From contig NZ_JAMSLR010000002.1 in the NCBI RefSeq assembly GCF_023806485.1, positions 1 through 64,000 of the forward strand: a stretch of DNA of 64,000 nucleotides. The letters are read 5' to 3'. Shown in pieces: positions 9,013-18,916 of the stretch. The notes under the pieces are model-generated. The model saw only the letters and a list, made by a program, of their open reading frames with translations. It made no database searches and had not been told where the DNA came from. The stretch is from Thermalbibacter longus (GTDB lineage: Bacteria; Chloroflexota; Chloroflexia; Thermomicrobiales; Thermomicrobiaceae). The first letter of the stretch is position 1, and every line of letters begins with the position of its first letter. The position numbers and the translations under genes were made by a program.

Positions 9013-10911
9013 TCACTCCGCGAGCCAGCGCTCGTACCAGGCGACGATGCGCCGCAGCAGGTCGAGCTGGTGAGCCCGCTCGTGGAAGGCGTGCTTCTGC
9101 CGCGGGTAGAGGACGAGCTCTGTCGGCACCCCGGCCTCGCGCAGGCCGAGATAGAGCTCCAGGCCTTGGCCAGGCGGCACCCGCTGGTCGGCCTCCCCAT
9201 GGACGATCAGCGTCGGGGTCTTGATCCGCCCGAGGTAGCGGACAGGCGAGCGCTCCCAGTACACGTCCGGCTGCTCGTGGAGCGGGCCGGGGAAGCGATC
9301 CTCGTTGAGCGGGCGGATATCGGTCGTGCCGACCTTGCTGGCCCAGTTGGTCACGGCGGCGCCGCAGACGGCGGCCCGGAAGCGGTCGGTGTGCCCGATC
9401 AGCCAGGCGGTGAGGAAGCCGCCGTAGCTCCAGCCGCCGACGCCCAGCCGGTTCGGGTCGGCCACTCCCTGGGCCACGCACCAGTCGACCCCGCGCAGCA
9501 CGTCGTCGGCGTCGCCGCCACCGAGGTCGTTGCGGTTGGCGGCGGTGAATGCAGCTCCCCGGCCGGTGCTCCCGCGCGGGTTGGGCAGCAGCACGGCGAA
9601 GCCGGCCCCGGCCAGCACCTGTCCCCAATCGTGCCAGGTGGCGTGGAAGGTGGCGCCCCAGACCGCGCTCGGCCCGCCGTGGATGTCGACTACCAGCGGC
9701 AGGCGCTCTCCCGGGCGAGAGCCGGGTGGGGTGAGCACCCAGCCCTGGATGGCGAGGCCGTCGCTCGCCTGCCACTCGACCGGCTCCATCGGCGCGAGCT
9801 CCACCCCCGCGAGCTGCGGGTTGAGTTCCGTAAGGCAGCGTAGCCCCTCGGCCCACTGTCCGGCCCAGACCTCCGGCGGGCTGAGCGGCGACTGCCGAAT
9901 CAGCCCCAGCGTCCGCCGGTCGAGGCTCAAGCTGGCTAGCGGGGTCACCCAGCCGCCGGCTGGCACCGGCTCCAGGGGGCATGAGGTACCGGTCTCGACT
10001 TCGTAGCGATCGAACCGGGTCCAGAGCCCAGCGGCCGAGAGGATCAGCAGCGTGCGCTCTCCCAGCCAGCCTGCCCAGAGCGGCGTGGTCTCGCCAGGGT
10101 CGAGGGTGCTGACGTGGCCGCGCGACAGATCGAGGAGGATCACCCGCTGGTCGTCGGGGTGGCCTGGGAGTATGCCGACGATCGCCAGCCGGCGTCCGTC
10201 CGGTGACCAGGCCAGCGAGGCGGGGAGCCGGGCCAGCCGCAACAGCTCGCGCTCGGCCCGCGTGCTCGCGTCGAGCAGGATCACGCGCGTCTGGTCGGGC
10301 GTCGAGTCCAGCAGGTCGCTCGGTGACACGACAGCGGCCAGCTCGTGGCCGGTCGGAGACCAGGCGTAGTCCCAGACGTGGCCGGCGGCTGGGCCGAGAA
10401 CGCTCGGCGGCCCGCCGTCGAGCGGTACCCGGACGATGACCCGTGGCCGGGGTAGCAGGCTAGCGACCCGGACGTCGACCGGTGGATCCTCCGCCCCGGC
10501 CAGGATTAGGCGGTCGACGGTCACGGTGACGGCGCGGCCATCCGGGATCCAGGCGGGGAGGTCGACGCCGCGGCGAAAGCTGGTCAACCGCTGGGCTGTC
10601 CCGCCCTCGGACGGGATGATCCAGAGCTGGTGGGCACGGTCCGGTTGCGCGCGCTGCTCGCGGTCGGAGAGGAAGGCGATCAGCCGGCCATCGGGGGACC
10701 AGCGCGGCGCCCGGTCTTCTGCGTCGCCGGCCGTAAGCTGGCGCGGCTCGTTCGTCCCGTCGACCTGGCGCCACCAGAGCGATGACGCTGGTGCCGGCTG
10801 AGCGTGGCCGATCGGCGCGGTGACCCAGGCGACCCGGCTGCCATCGGGCGAAACCTGCACGTCGCCGGGTACCTGCAAGCTGACTGCGAGCTCGGGCGTA
10901 TAGCGTCGCAC
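9013..10911 (-). CDS. S9-family (prolyl oligopeptidase-like) serine peptidase
   Basis: The 632-residue protein starts at GTG 10911, five bases after AAGGAGG; upstream in-frame ATG 11076 has no such site. The first ~370 residues are WD40/PD40-like repeats (VQVSPDGSRVAWV, PRWSPDGRLIAFLSD, LAWSPDGRRLAIV) that build the propeller lid. The alpha/beta-hydrolase domain follows, with Gly-Trp-Ser-Tyr-Gly-Gly around nucleophile Ser495, Asp575 in HGEADQRVP and His607 in QKHAFHE, giving a complete triad. The family cleaves short peptides or removes acyl-amino acids. No signal peptide is visible, so the enzyme is likely cytoplasmic. An EamA transporter gene follows by 28 bases, perhaps exporting or importing a related small molecule. 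Confidence 0.9.
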   Translation of the reverse strand: MRRYTPELAVSLQVPGDVQVSPDGSRVAWVTAPIGHAQPAPASSLWWRQVDGTNEPRQLTAGDAEDRAPRWSPDGRLIAFLSDREQRAQPDRAHQLWIIPSEGGTAQRLTSFRRGVDLPAWIPDGRAVTVTVDRLILAGAEDPPVDVRVASLLPRPRVIVRVPLDGGPPSVLGPAAGHVWDYAWSPTGHELAAVVSPSDLLDSTPDQTRVILLDASTRAERELLRLARLPASLAWSPDGRRLAIVGILPGHPDDQRVILLDLSRGHVSTLDPGETTPLWAGWLGERTLLILSAAGLWTRFDRYEVETGTSCPLEPVPAGGWVTPLASLSLDRRTLGLIRQSPLSPPEVWAGQWAEGLRCLTELNPQLAGVELAPMEPVEWQASDGLAIQGWVLTPPGSRPGERLPLVVDIHGGPSAVWGATFHATWHDWGQVLAGAGFAVLLPNPRGSTGRGAAFTAANRNDLGGGDADDVLRGVDWCVAQGVADPNRLGVGGWSYGGFLTAWLIGHTDRFRAAVCGAAVTNWASKVGTTDIRPLNEDRFPGPLHEQPDVYWERSPVRYLGRIKTPTLIVHGEADQRVPPGQGLELYLGLREAGVPTELVLYPRQKHAFHERAHQLDLLRRIVAWYERWLAE

Positions 10912-11133
10912 GCCGCCTCCTTCCTCTCTCGCGCACGCGGCGGAACGTCGCCCTACTTTCCCCCAGCCGCTCGCAGGCGGCAACCCCCTCGGGGGGATCC
11001 TCGCCACAACCTCCGGGAGGCGCTGCTGAGGAATCCGGTTCGCATGTCGAGAGTGAGGGGGCCGCGCTTGTGGCAAAGCGCGCGTCGCGTGCCGGGCACC
11101 CGCGGGGAGAAGTGCAGGGGGCGATGGACTGGC

Positions 11134-11913
11134 CTAGAACCCGCCGTCTCGGCCGATGGCCTGGATCTCGTCGACGATCAGGCGCAGCTCGGTCGACCGG
11201 GCGTGCATGCGGACGATCGGCTCGCCCTCGGGGTCGAGGAACAGGATGTCGACGTGGTCGTTGGCCTCGATCAGTTCCGAGCCGCTGTAGTCGAGCTCGA
11301 CGGTCAGGACCGGTGTGATCCGGTCGCTCTGGTGTGCCGGCTCACCGGGCGGCGCGTGCGTGAGCGCGTAGCGGAGGTGGCCCAGGAGATCGGTGAGCGC
11401 GCCGCGCTCGTTCGGCTCGGTGCCGAGGTAGAGGGCCAGGTCGATGCGGCCGTCGCTGACGTGCAGGTAGTAGCCGTCCTCGGCGTGCTCCAGCGCGATA
11501 TCCTGCGGGAACCAGAGGTCGTAGATCACGAGGGGACGGACTTCGGCCTCGTCTTCCTCGTCCTGGTCCTCTTCGATCGCTTCGCCGGAGGAGAAGACGG
11601 CGGCTCCCTGCCCCTGGAGCAGGGAGAAGTGCGCGAGGCCGTAGAGATAGAGTGTCTCCGCCAGGTGCGAGCGAACCGGAGCCGTGAACAGGCCAGGGAA
11701 CTCGTCTTCGAGCAGCCGCTCGAGGGAGCGGAGCATCCGCTCGTACTCCGGGCGCCCGCGCAGCTCGCGGTGGACGAAGCGCCGCGCCTCCTGGAACGCC
11801 GCGCGGAGCTCGCCATCGATCGCGTCACCGGACTGCTCGGCGAGAAAACGCTGGATGGCCTCGAACAGGTCATCCTCGGCCGATTGGCCGTCACGGACGG
11901 GTTCGTCTGACAC
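11134..11913 (-). CDS. Acidic protein of unknown function
   Basis: This 259-residue protein starts at GTG 11913 after CAGGAGT. Residues 1-95 are helical and charged. An acidic run (EEDQDEEDEAE) near residue 120 separates this from a mixed alpha/beta C-terminal half with strands such as VIYDLWFP, DLALYLGTEP and PVLTVELDYSG. There is no signal peptide or membrane segment. I do not recognise the family. It is monocistronic, lying between the S9 peptidase and the M28 gene. Confidence 0.5.
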   Translation of the reverse strand: MSDEPVRDGQSAEDDLFEAIQRFLAEQSGDAIDGELRAAFQEARRFVHRELRGRPEYERMLRSLERLLEDEFPGLFTAPVRSHLAETLYLYGLAHFSLLQGQGAAVFSSGEAIEEDQDEEDEAEVRPLVIYDLWFPQDIALEHAEDGYYLHVSDGRIDLALYLGTEPNERGALTDLLGHLRYALTHAPPGEPAHQSDRITPVLTVELDYSGSELIEANDHVDILFLDPEGEPIVRMHARSTELRLIVDEIQAIGRDGGF

Positions 11914-12196
11914 GGCTGGACTCCTGAGTCACCACGGGCGGCGTGGCCAGCATCGATGACTAATTGTGGCATGACCGCGGTAACCCGTCTAGCCAGGTAG
12001 GCAAGAGAACGCCTGCGACTGCGGGACGATGTGCGGCTGAGCGCGCTCGCGGTCCCGGGCGTCGGGTTGGGCAGCGCGCTGCGGGCCGCGCTGCGCTTTC
12101 GCTGGGAGTAGACCGTATGGACTAGCGAGCCTCTCCAGGCTGGGATACGATACCGTGCCGGTGGAAAACGGAGAGACGCACCAGGCGGAGGGAGCG

Positions 12197-13981
12197 ATGC
12201 AGGCGCACACGAGGTGGCGTGATCCAGAGACCGAGCGTGTCGTGCTCGACGCGATCGATATCGAGGAGCCCTGGGCGCTGCTCGAGCGCTTCAATACCCT
12301 GGTCCGGCTCTCTGGTAGTCAGGATGAGGCCGAAGCCGTCGCCTATCTCACCGGCCGACTCGATGCCTGGGGGGTGCCCTATCGTGTCCATCACCCGGTC
12401 TGCCTGATCAGCATCCCGGTGCGAGCCACGCTCCGCGTGGTGAGCCCGAGCCCGCGTCCTATCCGGGCCAAGACGCTCTCCTTCTCCCCCTCCACCGACG
12501 GCGCTGAGATCACCGGCGAGCTGGTCTACGTCCCCTCCGCGCACGCCCGGGGTGTAGCCGAACTGCTCGGCGCTGCTCGGCCGCAGATCGAGCAGGACCT
12601 GCGCGGCAAGGTCGTCCTCACCGAGGGGCTGGGACTGGCCGCCCGCGGCCTCGATCTGGCGAAGACCGGCGCGATCGGCGCCATCTTCATCAACCCAGGC
12701 GACTACATCCACGAGGGGATCGCGACCACCTCCTGGGGCTCGCCCGACCTCGACTCGCTCGGCCGGGTACCCCCGGTGCCCATCCTGGCCATCAGCCGGC
12801 CCGACGGCGAGTCGCTCAAGGCCGAGCTCGCGCGCGGGTCAGTGCAGGTGGCCTTCTCGACCACGGTCGATACCGGCTGGCGGCCGATCCCGGTGGTGGT
12901 CGCCGAGATCCCGGGCACCCAGGCAGCCGATGAGTTCGTGCTCTTCCACGGTCACCTCGACTCCTGGCACGTCGGCATCGGCGACAACGCGACCGGAGAC
13001 GCCACACTGCTCGAGATCGCCCGCGTCTTCTGGCAGCACCGCGACCGGTTGCGCCGCACGCTGCGCATCGCCTGGTGGTCGGGGCACTCGCACGGGCGCT
13101 ATGCCGGCTCGACCTGGTATGCCGACACCTTTGCCCAGGACCTGATGCCTAACTGCATCGCGCACGTCAACTGCGACTCTCCCGGCTGCCGCTGGGCGAC
13201 CGAGTATCGCGACGTAGCCTGGATGGCCGAGGCGGGCGAACTGGTGCGCGCAACCATCCGCGACGTGACTGGCCAGGAGGCGACCGGTTCCCGGCCACTG
13301 CGCGCGGGCGACTGTTCCTTCAACAACTTGGGCCTCACGACCTACTTCATGCTCTCCTCGACCATGCCCGAAGCGTTGATCCGGGAAAAGGGCTACTACC
13401 CGGTCGGCGGTTGTGGTGGCAACATCCAGTGGCATACCGAGGACGATACCCTCGAGATCGCCGATCGCGACAACCTACTGCGCGACATGCGCGTCTACGC
13501 CGCGGTGCTGCTGCGCACGCTCAACGCGCCGGTGCATCCGTTCGACTACCGGGCTACCGTGCGCGAGATCGAGGGCTATCTCCAGCGCTACCAGGAGGCG
13601 GCCGGTGACGCGTTCGACTTCCGGCCCGCGCTCCAGGCGGCCGGCAACCTGCTGACCACCCTCGACCGCTTCTATGAGCTCGTCGAGAGCCTGCTCGACC
13701 GCGAGGTCGACGACCCCGAGGTGCGCCGGGTGAACGCGGCCCAGCGCGCGCTGGCCCGGCACCTGGTGCCGCTGGGCTATGTACGGGCCGGACGGTTCCG
13801 CCACGACCCGGCGCAGCAGATCCCGCCGCTCCCGGAGATCGCGCCGGCTACTGAGCTGGGGCAGGTTCCGGCGGGCAGCGATCGCTGGCACACCCTGCGC
13901 ACGCATCTGGCGCGCGGGCAGAACTACGTCGTCTGGAGCCTGCGCCAAGCGCACCGGCGCATCGCCGAGATCCTGCCCTAG
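12197..13981 (+). CDS. M28-family peptidase-like protein with altered catalytic Glu-Glu motif
   Basis: The start at ATG 12197 follows GGAGGGAGCG; the GTG at 12155 does not. The 594-residue protein has an N-terminal part, a PA-like insert (about residues 90-215), an M28 core, and a helical C-terminal region (from about 465). The M28 metal ligands His253 and Asp255 (Gly-His-Leu-Asp), an Asp in VNCDSPG and His413 in WHTEDDT are present. Where active aminopeptidases have Gly-Glu-Glu-x-Gly-Leu-x-Gly-Ser, this protein has Gly296-His297-Ser298-His299-Gly and then Ala-Gly-Ser. The general-base Glu and a metal-binding Glu are therefore replaced by Ser and His. It may bind metal differently, hydrolyse another bond, or be a non-peptidase. 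No signal peptide is seen. Confidence 0.8.
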   Translation: MQAHTRWRDPETERVVLDAIDIEEPWALLERFNTLVRLSGSQDEAEAVAYLTGRLDAWGVPYRVHHPVCLISIPVRATLRVVSPSPRPIRAKTLSFSPSTDGAEITGELVYVPSAHARGVAELLGAARPQIEQDLRGKVVLTEGLGLAARGLDLAKTGAIGAIFINPGDYIHEGIATTSWGSPDLDSLGRVPPVPILAISRPDGESLKAELARGSVQVAFSTTVDTGWRPIPVVVAEIPGTQAADEFVLFHGHLDSWHVGIGDNATGDATLLEIARVFWQHRDRLRRTLRIAWWSGHSHGRYAGSTWYADTFAQDLMPNCIAHVNCDSPGCRWATEYRDVAWMAEAGELVRATIRDVTGQEATGSRPLRAGDCSFNNLGLTTYFMLSSTMPEALIREKGYYPVGGCGGNIQWHTEDDTLEIADRDNLLRDMRVYAAVLLRTLNAPVHPFDYRATVREIEGYLQRYQEAAGDAFDFRPALQAAGNLLTTLDRFYELVESLLDREVDDPEVRRVNAAQRALARHLVPLGYVRAGRFRHDPAQQIPPLPEIAPATELGQVPAGSDRWHTLRTHLARGQNYVVWSLRQAHRRIAEILP

Positions 13982-14066
13982 CCCGCTCGACCCTGGCGAC
14001 CGCTGCCTGGCTTACCGGAGCGTCGGCCCGTGAGCCGAGCGGCCGGTCTCGCTCGCCAGCGAGGCA

Positions 14067-14096
14067 ATCACCCCCGGGGCGCGCCCCGGGGGTGAT
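14067..14096. terminator. Bidirectional terminator between convergent genes
   Basis: A perfect palindrome pairs 14067-14080 (ATCACCCCCGGGGC) with 14083-14096. It lies 85 bases after the M28 gene stop and 60 bases from the end of the converging monooxygenase gene, so it can serve both. Confidence 0.75.
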
Positions 14097-14156
14097 CCTG
14101 TCGGAAGATGCGGTGTGCGCGCTGCCTCGCCCCGCGGCCGGATCCTCGCTCGGCGT

Positions 14157-15794
14157 CTAGGACGCTCGGCCCAGTACGCGCGACAGCGCGCGTTCGAGTT
14201 CTCGCTCGGGTTCCTCTGCCCCAGCCTCGTTGCGCCAGGCCACGAAGCCGTCGGGGCGAACCAGCAGCGCGCCGTCCGGTCCGATGCCGTGCGCGGCTGT
14301 TCCGTCGGCGCCGCCGAGCTCTACGCCGAAACGATAGGCATCGAGCGCGATCCCGACGCGCGCTGCGATTCGCTCTGCCGCCGTCATCCACGCTGCTCCT
14401 GCCGGGCCGGCGAGGAGAACGAATCGCCGCCCGTACAGGTCGAGCGAGGAGATCTCTCTCCCATCTCTCCAAACTGAGAGGTGTGGTGCGCGGGTACCTG
14501 GCTGGCCGGACAGCTCCCGCGGGCGCACTGGGGTGTCATCGTCAGGCGCGCCGGCAACGGCCGCCGAGCGGTAGCGGTAGCCCATCGCTACGGCCGCGTA
14601 GTCGAGCAGCGGCATCTCGGCGCCTGGCCCCATCCGGGCGCCGAACCGGGCCAGGGCTTGCTGCATGGTGAGGAGCCCTACTGGGCGCCGCTCCACCTCG
14701 TAGGTATCGAGCAGCGCTGGGCTGGCCTGTCCGCGCAGCACCATGGCCAGCTTCCAGGCCAGGTTGTGCGCGTCTTGCACGCCCGCGTTCCCGCCGAACC
14801 CACCGGTGGGCGGGACGAGGTGGGCCGAGTCGCCAGCCAGGAAGATCCGCCCCACGCGGTATCGCCGTGCCACCTGCGCGCCGATGGCAAAGCCCAGTAC
14901 CTTCCGGTCGGTACCCGGGATCTGCGGAAACAGGGTTACCTTCAGATCGGTCAGCCCCACGGCTTCCCGGACTAACGCGGCGACCCGCTCATCGGTGAAG
15001 GTCTCGACCGGCTGGCGTGCCGGGTCGTAGCCGGTGCCGAAGATCCAGCGCTGTCCCGCGTCATCGTGCGCCATCAGGAGCGTGTATGGCTGCGGCCGCT
15101 CGAGGTAGGCGATGCTGACGCGTCTCCCCCGCAGGGCCGGGGTAAGATCTGCCTCGATCATCGCCGTGATCGCATGAAAGAGGAGACCAGGGCCATCGAG
15201 CTCGATCTCGAGCTGCTGCCGGATACCGCTACTGGCGCCATCGGCGGCGATGAGGTAATCTGCCCGCAGCGCGTGTTCAGCTCCAGTACGGCGATCCCAG
15301 AGTAGAGCGGTGACCCCGCCGTCGTCCTGCTCGAACGAGACCAGCTCGGTGGCGAAGCGGATGTCTGCCCCGAGTTCCCGCGCTCGCTCTCGCAGCAGCA
15401 TCTCCAGCCTGTCCTGGTCGATGGCGCCGAACGCGCACGGGCTCGCGCTCTCCGTCTCGTCGACTTCGCCTCGCTCCACGGCGGGCAGGTACGTCTCGCT
15501 GGCCAGCGTCTCGGCGCGCACGGCGATCCATTCGAACTGCTCGTTGCTCGCATAGCTCGCCGCCCTGATCGCCGGCTCGAGGCCAACCTGGCGGTACAGC
15601 TCGACCGTGCGCGGGGTGAGACCGCGCAGGCGCGGGTGGATGAGCAGGTCGGGGTGGCGCTCGACGACGACGCAGGGCACGCCGTGCCAGGCCAGGAACA
15701 CGGCACTGGAGAGACCCGTCAGCGCGCCGCCCACGATCAGTACCGGGGTGTACTCCGTGATTGTGGTTGTCTCCATCTTCGGAAGGCCGTTCAT
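14157..15794 (-). CDS. FAD-dependent aromatic-ring monooxygenase (PheA/TfdB group)
   Basis: The 545-residue protein has a Rossmann FAD motif near residue 22 (Gly-Gly-Ala-Leu-Thr-Gly-Leu, a variant of GxGxxG), the Asp-Gly motif in LIAADGASSGIR, and the Gly-Asp ribityl motif in FLAGDSAHLVPPTGG followed by Asn-Ala-Gly-Val-Gln-Asp-Ala. A thioredoxin-like C-terminal domain (from about 420) is typical of phenol hydroxylases and of antibiotic-modifying relatives. It uses FAD, NAD(P)H and oxygen to hydroxylate aromatic rings. ATG 15794 follows AGGGAGA. The GT4 gene ends 72 bases upstream on the same strand, so it is probably the last gene of the PadR-MFS-GT4 operon. The substrate is unknown. Confidence 0.85.
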   Translation of the reverse strand: MNGLPKMETTTITEYTPVLIVGGALTGLSSAVFLAWHGVPCVVVERHPDLLIHPRLRGLTPRTVELYRQVGLEPAIRAASYASNEQFEWIAVRAETLASETYLPAVERGEVDETESASPCAFGAIDQDRLEMLLRERARELGADIRFATELVSFEQDDGGVTALLWDRRTGAEHALRADYLIAADGASSGIRQQLEIELDGPGLLFHAITAMIEADLTPALRGRRVSIAYLERPQPYTLLMAHDDAGQRWIFGTGYDPARQPVETFTDERVAALVREAVGLTDLKVTLFPQIPGTDRKVLGFAIGAQVARRYRVGRIFLAGDSAHLVPPTGGFGGNAGVQDAHNLAWKLAMVLRGQASPALLDTYEVERRPVGLLTMQQALARFGARMGPGAEMPLLDYAAVAMGYRYRSAAVAGAPDDDTPVRPRELSGQPGTRAPHLSVWRDGREISSLDLYGRRFVLLAGPAGAAWMTAAERIAARVGIALDAYRFGVELGGADGTAAHGIGPDGALLVRPDGFVAWRNEAGAEEPERELERALSRVLGRAS

Positions 15795-15866
15795 CTCGTC
15801 ATTCTCCCTGTTCGACAGGCCAGATCACCGGACGGTGACCTGGCGCTCCCGTATCCCAGCGGAGTC

Positions 15867-17237
15867 TTAGGCGACCGAACCAGCCGCCCAGGTCACGGTC
15901 TCCTCCTGGCGACGGATCGCGATCGCCCTGGCCACGACGGCTTCGATCCTCGGCGTGATCACGCGCCAGTCGTATCGCTCCCGCACAGTCTCGAGACCCT
16001 GCGTGGCCAGGCGGCAAGCCAGCTTGCGGTCGACCAGGACACGCCGCATGACCGCCGCCAGGGCAGGCGCATTGCCCGGCGGAGCCAGCAGCCCGTTCAC
16101 GCCGTCGGTCAGCACCTCGGCGTAACCGGGTATCCGCGAGGCGACCACCAGGACGCCGGCTGACAGCCCCTCGAGCAGCACCTTGCCCTGGCTCTCGCCG
16201 CCTAGCGACGGTACGGCCAGAACCCAAGCGCGCCCGAGGGCCGCCCGCTTCTCCGCCTCGCTCACCGGGCCGAGAAAGGCGACACGACCGGCGAGGCCCA
16301 GCCGTTCCACCTGCGCGCGGTACGGTGCCCAGGCGATCTCGTCCCCGGCGCCAGCCACCTCGAGCCGCGCCCGCGGCACGAGCCGGGCGAGGTGAGCGAA
16401 GGCGTCGAGCAGCACGGCCAGCCCCTTGCGTGGCTCCGGTCGGCCCAGGAACAGGACGGTCGGATCGGGCGCGAGCGGCGCCTCTCTGGCGGCGGAGAAG
16501 GCATCGACATCGACCCCATTCGGCACGATCTCGGCCGGCAGCTCGAGGTACGAGCGCGCGAACTCGGCCGCCGCGGGCGACACCGCCGCCAGGGCATGCA
16601 GGCGATCGAGCCCTGGAGTGAGCAGATCCCTAAGCAGCCACAGCGGCACCTGCCGGCGGCGCAGCATGGCCACGAGATCGAGATGCCCCCGTCGTGCCGA
16701 GACGTCGAGCCACGGTGGCGGGCCCTGCTCGCTGAACGCGTGGACGACGCCCACATTGGCGCTCGTCGATCGGCTCAGGAGAGCCTGGCCGAGCGGCAGC
16801 ACCGGCTCGTGCACGATCAACGCATCGTAGCGTTCCCGAGCCAGCAGCCGGTCGATGGCCTGATCGGACTCTGGCCCCGTTGGCACGACGATTCGACTGA
16901 TCGAGCCGTTGAGCGGCACCGAGACGACCCAGCTCGGGATCGGCCGGATCATGGGATCAGCACTCCCCTCGCCGTCATCGCCGGTCACCAGGTGGACGGT
17001 GTGCCCTCGCGCCCGAAGCCGGGCTGCCATCGCGATCGCGGTGTCGGCCACGCCCCCAGCATGACGCCGGTCGTAGGGCAACACGATCGCCAGTCGCCAG
17101 GGACCGCGCGCGACTCCGGCTACGGGGTCAGTCATGTCCGGCCCGCGCAGGCGCGGCAGCTCAGAGAGCATCGCTGTGCTCCTCTCCGATTCCTTGCCGG
17201 TCATCGGCTCGTCTATCGAACCGTGCCGCATCGTCAC
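15867..17237 (-). CDS. GT4-family glycosyltransferase
   Basis: The 456-residue protein has two Rossmann halves (GT-B fold). The N-terminal half carries HAGGVADTAIAMAARLRARGH, and the C-terminal half starts with FLGRPEPRKGLAVLL and has the Glu-Ser-x-Gly-Lys-Val-Leu-Leu-Glu donor-binding segment and ASRIPGYAEVLTDGVNGLL. This resembles PimA-type mannosyltransferases. The GTG start at 17237 overlaps the MFS stop by four bases (GTGA), with GGAGGTG just upstream, showing translational coupling. The first ~40 residues are poorly conserved-looking and the true start may be later. The acceptor is unknown; coupling to an exporter and a monooxygenase suggests a small molecule or lipid. Confidence 0.85.
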   Translation of the reverse strand: MTMRHGSIDEPMTGKESERSTAMLSELPRLRGPDMTDPVAGVARGPWRLAIVLPYDRRHAGGVADTAIAMAARLRARGHTVHLVTGDDGEGSADPMIRPIPSWVVSVPLNGSISRIVVPTGPESDQAIDRLLARERYDALIVHEPVLPLGQALLSRSTSANVGVVHAFSEQGPPPWLDVSARRGHLDLVAMLRRRQVPLWLLRDLLTPGLDRLHALAAVSPAAAEFARSYLELPAEIVPNGVDVDAFSAAREAPLAPDPTVLFLGRPEPRKGLAVLLDAFAHLARLVPRARLEVAGAGDEIAWAPYRAQVERLGLAGRVAFLGPVSEAEKRAALGRAWVLAVPSLGGESQGKVLLEGLSAGVLVVASRIPGYAEVLTDGVNGLLAPPGNAPALAAVMRRVLVDRKLACRLATQGLETVRERYDWRVITPRIEAVVARAIAIRRQEETVTWAAGSVA

Positions 17238-18916
17238 CTTTCACCTCCCGTTCTCTCCGGGCGCGTCGGTCCGCCGCTGGACGGAACCCCGGCTCGAGCA
17301 TCCTGTCCAGAGCCTGTGCTCGGAGCTGCTGTCACCGGTTCAGTCTCTACCAGAGGCTTCTCCTGACGGATCGCGAGACAACTCCCCGCCGCCAGCAGCA
17401 CCACCACGATCGGCAGCAGAAGGGCCAGATGCATGGCGTCCACGAAGCTGTGCCGGAACACCTCGACGGCGAGCTGCTGGATCTCGGCCGGGAACGGCAC
17501 GCCTGGCGCGCTCAGTCCGGCCTCCACGTGCAGCCCGCCGCTGGCTGCGCCCGCGACGGCGTCGAGGAACTGCTCGCGAAGCTCCCCGGGCAACTCGCCG
17601 GACCTCCGGAGAGCCTGCTCGCGCAGGGCAGTTGCCAAGCGGTGCTGCAGTAGTGCTCCCACGACAGCTCCAGCGATGACTCCGCCGATCTCCTGGATGG
17701 TTTCGATCACTCCAGCCGCCGTGCCGGCGACTCGAGGCTCGATCTGGCGCATGGCGATGCTGAACAGTGGCGCCCAGACGCATCCGAGGCCGGTGCCCAT
17801 GAGGAGTAGTGCGGGGAGCAGATCCCAGCGCGCGGTGCTGGCCCGTGCCATCATGTCCAGATAGGCCATGCCGGAGGCGAAGAGGGTGAGCCCGGCGAGC
17901 AGAATGTGCTTGCCCCCGAGCCGATCAGCCAGCGAGCCGGCGGGGCCGGCGACGACCGTCATCACCAGCGCCTGTGGGAGAACGGTCAGGCCGGCATCGA
18001 ATGCATCCAGGCCCAGCACTGATTGCAGGTAGATCGTGAATGGGAGGAAGAGTCCCAGCATGGCGAAGCCCATCGCTGCGGCGATCCCCGTCGTCAGCGC
18101 GTAGTTGCGGTGCCTGAACAGCTCGAAGGGGAGTAGCGGCTCGCCGTCCTGTCGCCGGTACTGGACGAGGAGAAAGAGTGCCAGCACGAGAATGCCCAGC
18201 CCAATGACGTGAGGGATGGCGATGACCGAGACGATCGTCCCCCAGCGATAGCGCTCGCCCTCGATCAAGCCGAAAGTGAGCGCCAGCAAGCCGGCCGTCG
18301 CCAGTAGCACGCCGAAGAGGTCGAGCCGGTGCCGCTGCCCAGGCCGGAGGTCCGGCACCACGAGCGTGACGAGCGCGAGCGAAATCGCTCCCACCGGCAC
18401 GTTGACGAGGAAGATCGCCGGCCACCCGAACGTGTCGACCAGAGCGCCTCCCAAAATCGGCCCGGCTGCCACTGCCAGGCCACCGAGAATCCCCGGAATG
18501 GCGAAGGCGGCGCCCCGGCGCTCCGGCGGGAAGAGGCGAGTGATGATCGCCATCGGCTGGGGCGACATCAACGCGCCGCCGACGCCTTGCAGGGACCGGG
18601 CTGCGATGAGCTGGACGGGATCGCGTGCCAGGCCACAGAGTGCCGAAGCGAGGGTGAAGAGCGCCATGCCGGCGAGGAACAGCCGCTTGGGGCCGGCGAT
18701 GTCGCCAAGCCGGCCCGCTGTGATCAGCAGGGCCGCGTATACGAGAACGTAGGCGTTCACGATCCACACGATCTCGTCGAGCGAGGCGTCCAGGCCGGCA
18801 CCGATCGCCGGAATCGCGATGTTGACGATGGTGGTGTCCAGCAGGGCCATGAAGAGGCCCAGGCACAGGACGGCCAGCACCGCCCAGGGATTCGTTCGCA
18901 GATCATGAGGTGACAT
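17234..18916 (-). CDS. MFS drug/metabolite exporter, DHA2 (14-helix) type
   Basis: This 560-residue protein has about 14 hydrophobic helices. Motif A is visible as Gly-Arg-Leu-Gly-Asp-Ile-Ala-Gly-Pro-Lys-Arg after the second helix, and motif C is Gly-Pro-Ile-Leu-Gly-Gly-Ala-Leu in helix 5. The first helix has LDTTIVNIAIPAI, the QacA/EmrB signature. ATG 18916 is preceded by GGAGG. The family exports drugs by proton antiport. The gene lies 183 bases after the PadR gene and overlaps the GT4 gene by four bases, so it is likely PadR-controlled. Confidence 0.9.
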   Translation of the reverse strand: MSPHDLRTNPWAVLAVLCLGLFMALLDTTIVNIAIPAIGAGLDASLDEIVWIVNAYVLVYAALLITAGRLGDIAGPKRLFLAGMALFTLASALCGLARDPVQLIAARSLQGVGGALMSPQPMAIITRLFPPERRGAAFAIPGILGGLAVAAGPILGGALVDTFGWPAIFLVNVPVGAISLALVTLVVPDLRPGQRHRLDLFGVLLATAGLLALTFGLIEGERYRWGTIVSVIAIPHVIGLGILVLALFLLVQYRRQDGEPLLPFELFRHRNYALTTGIAAAMGFAMLGLFLPFTIYLQSVLGLDAFDAGLTVLPQALVMTVVAGPAGSLADRLGGKHILLAGLTLFASGMAYLDMMARASTARWDLLPALLLMGTGLGCVWAPLFSIAMRQIEPRVAGTAAGVIETIQEIGGVIAGAVVGALLQHRLATALREQALRRSGELPGELREQFLDAVAGAASGGLHVEAGLSAPGVPFPAEIQQLAVEVFRHSFVDAMHLALLLPIVVVLLAAGSCLAIRQEKPLVETEPVTAAPSTGSGQDARAGVPSSGGPTRPERTGGER

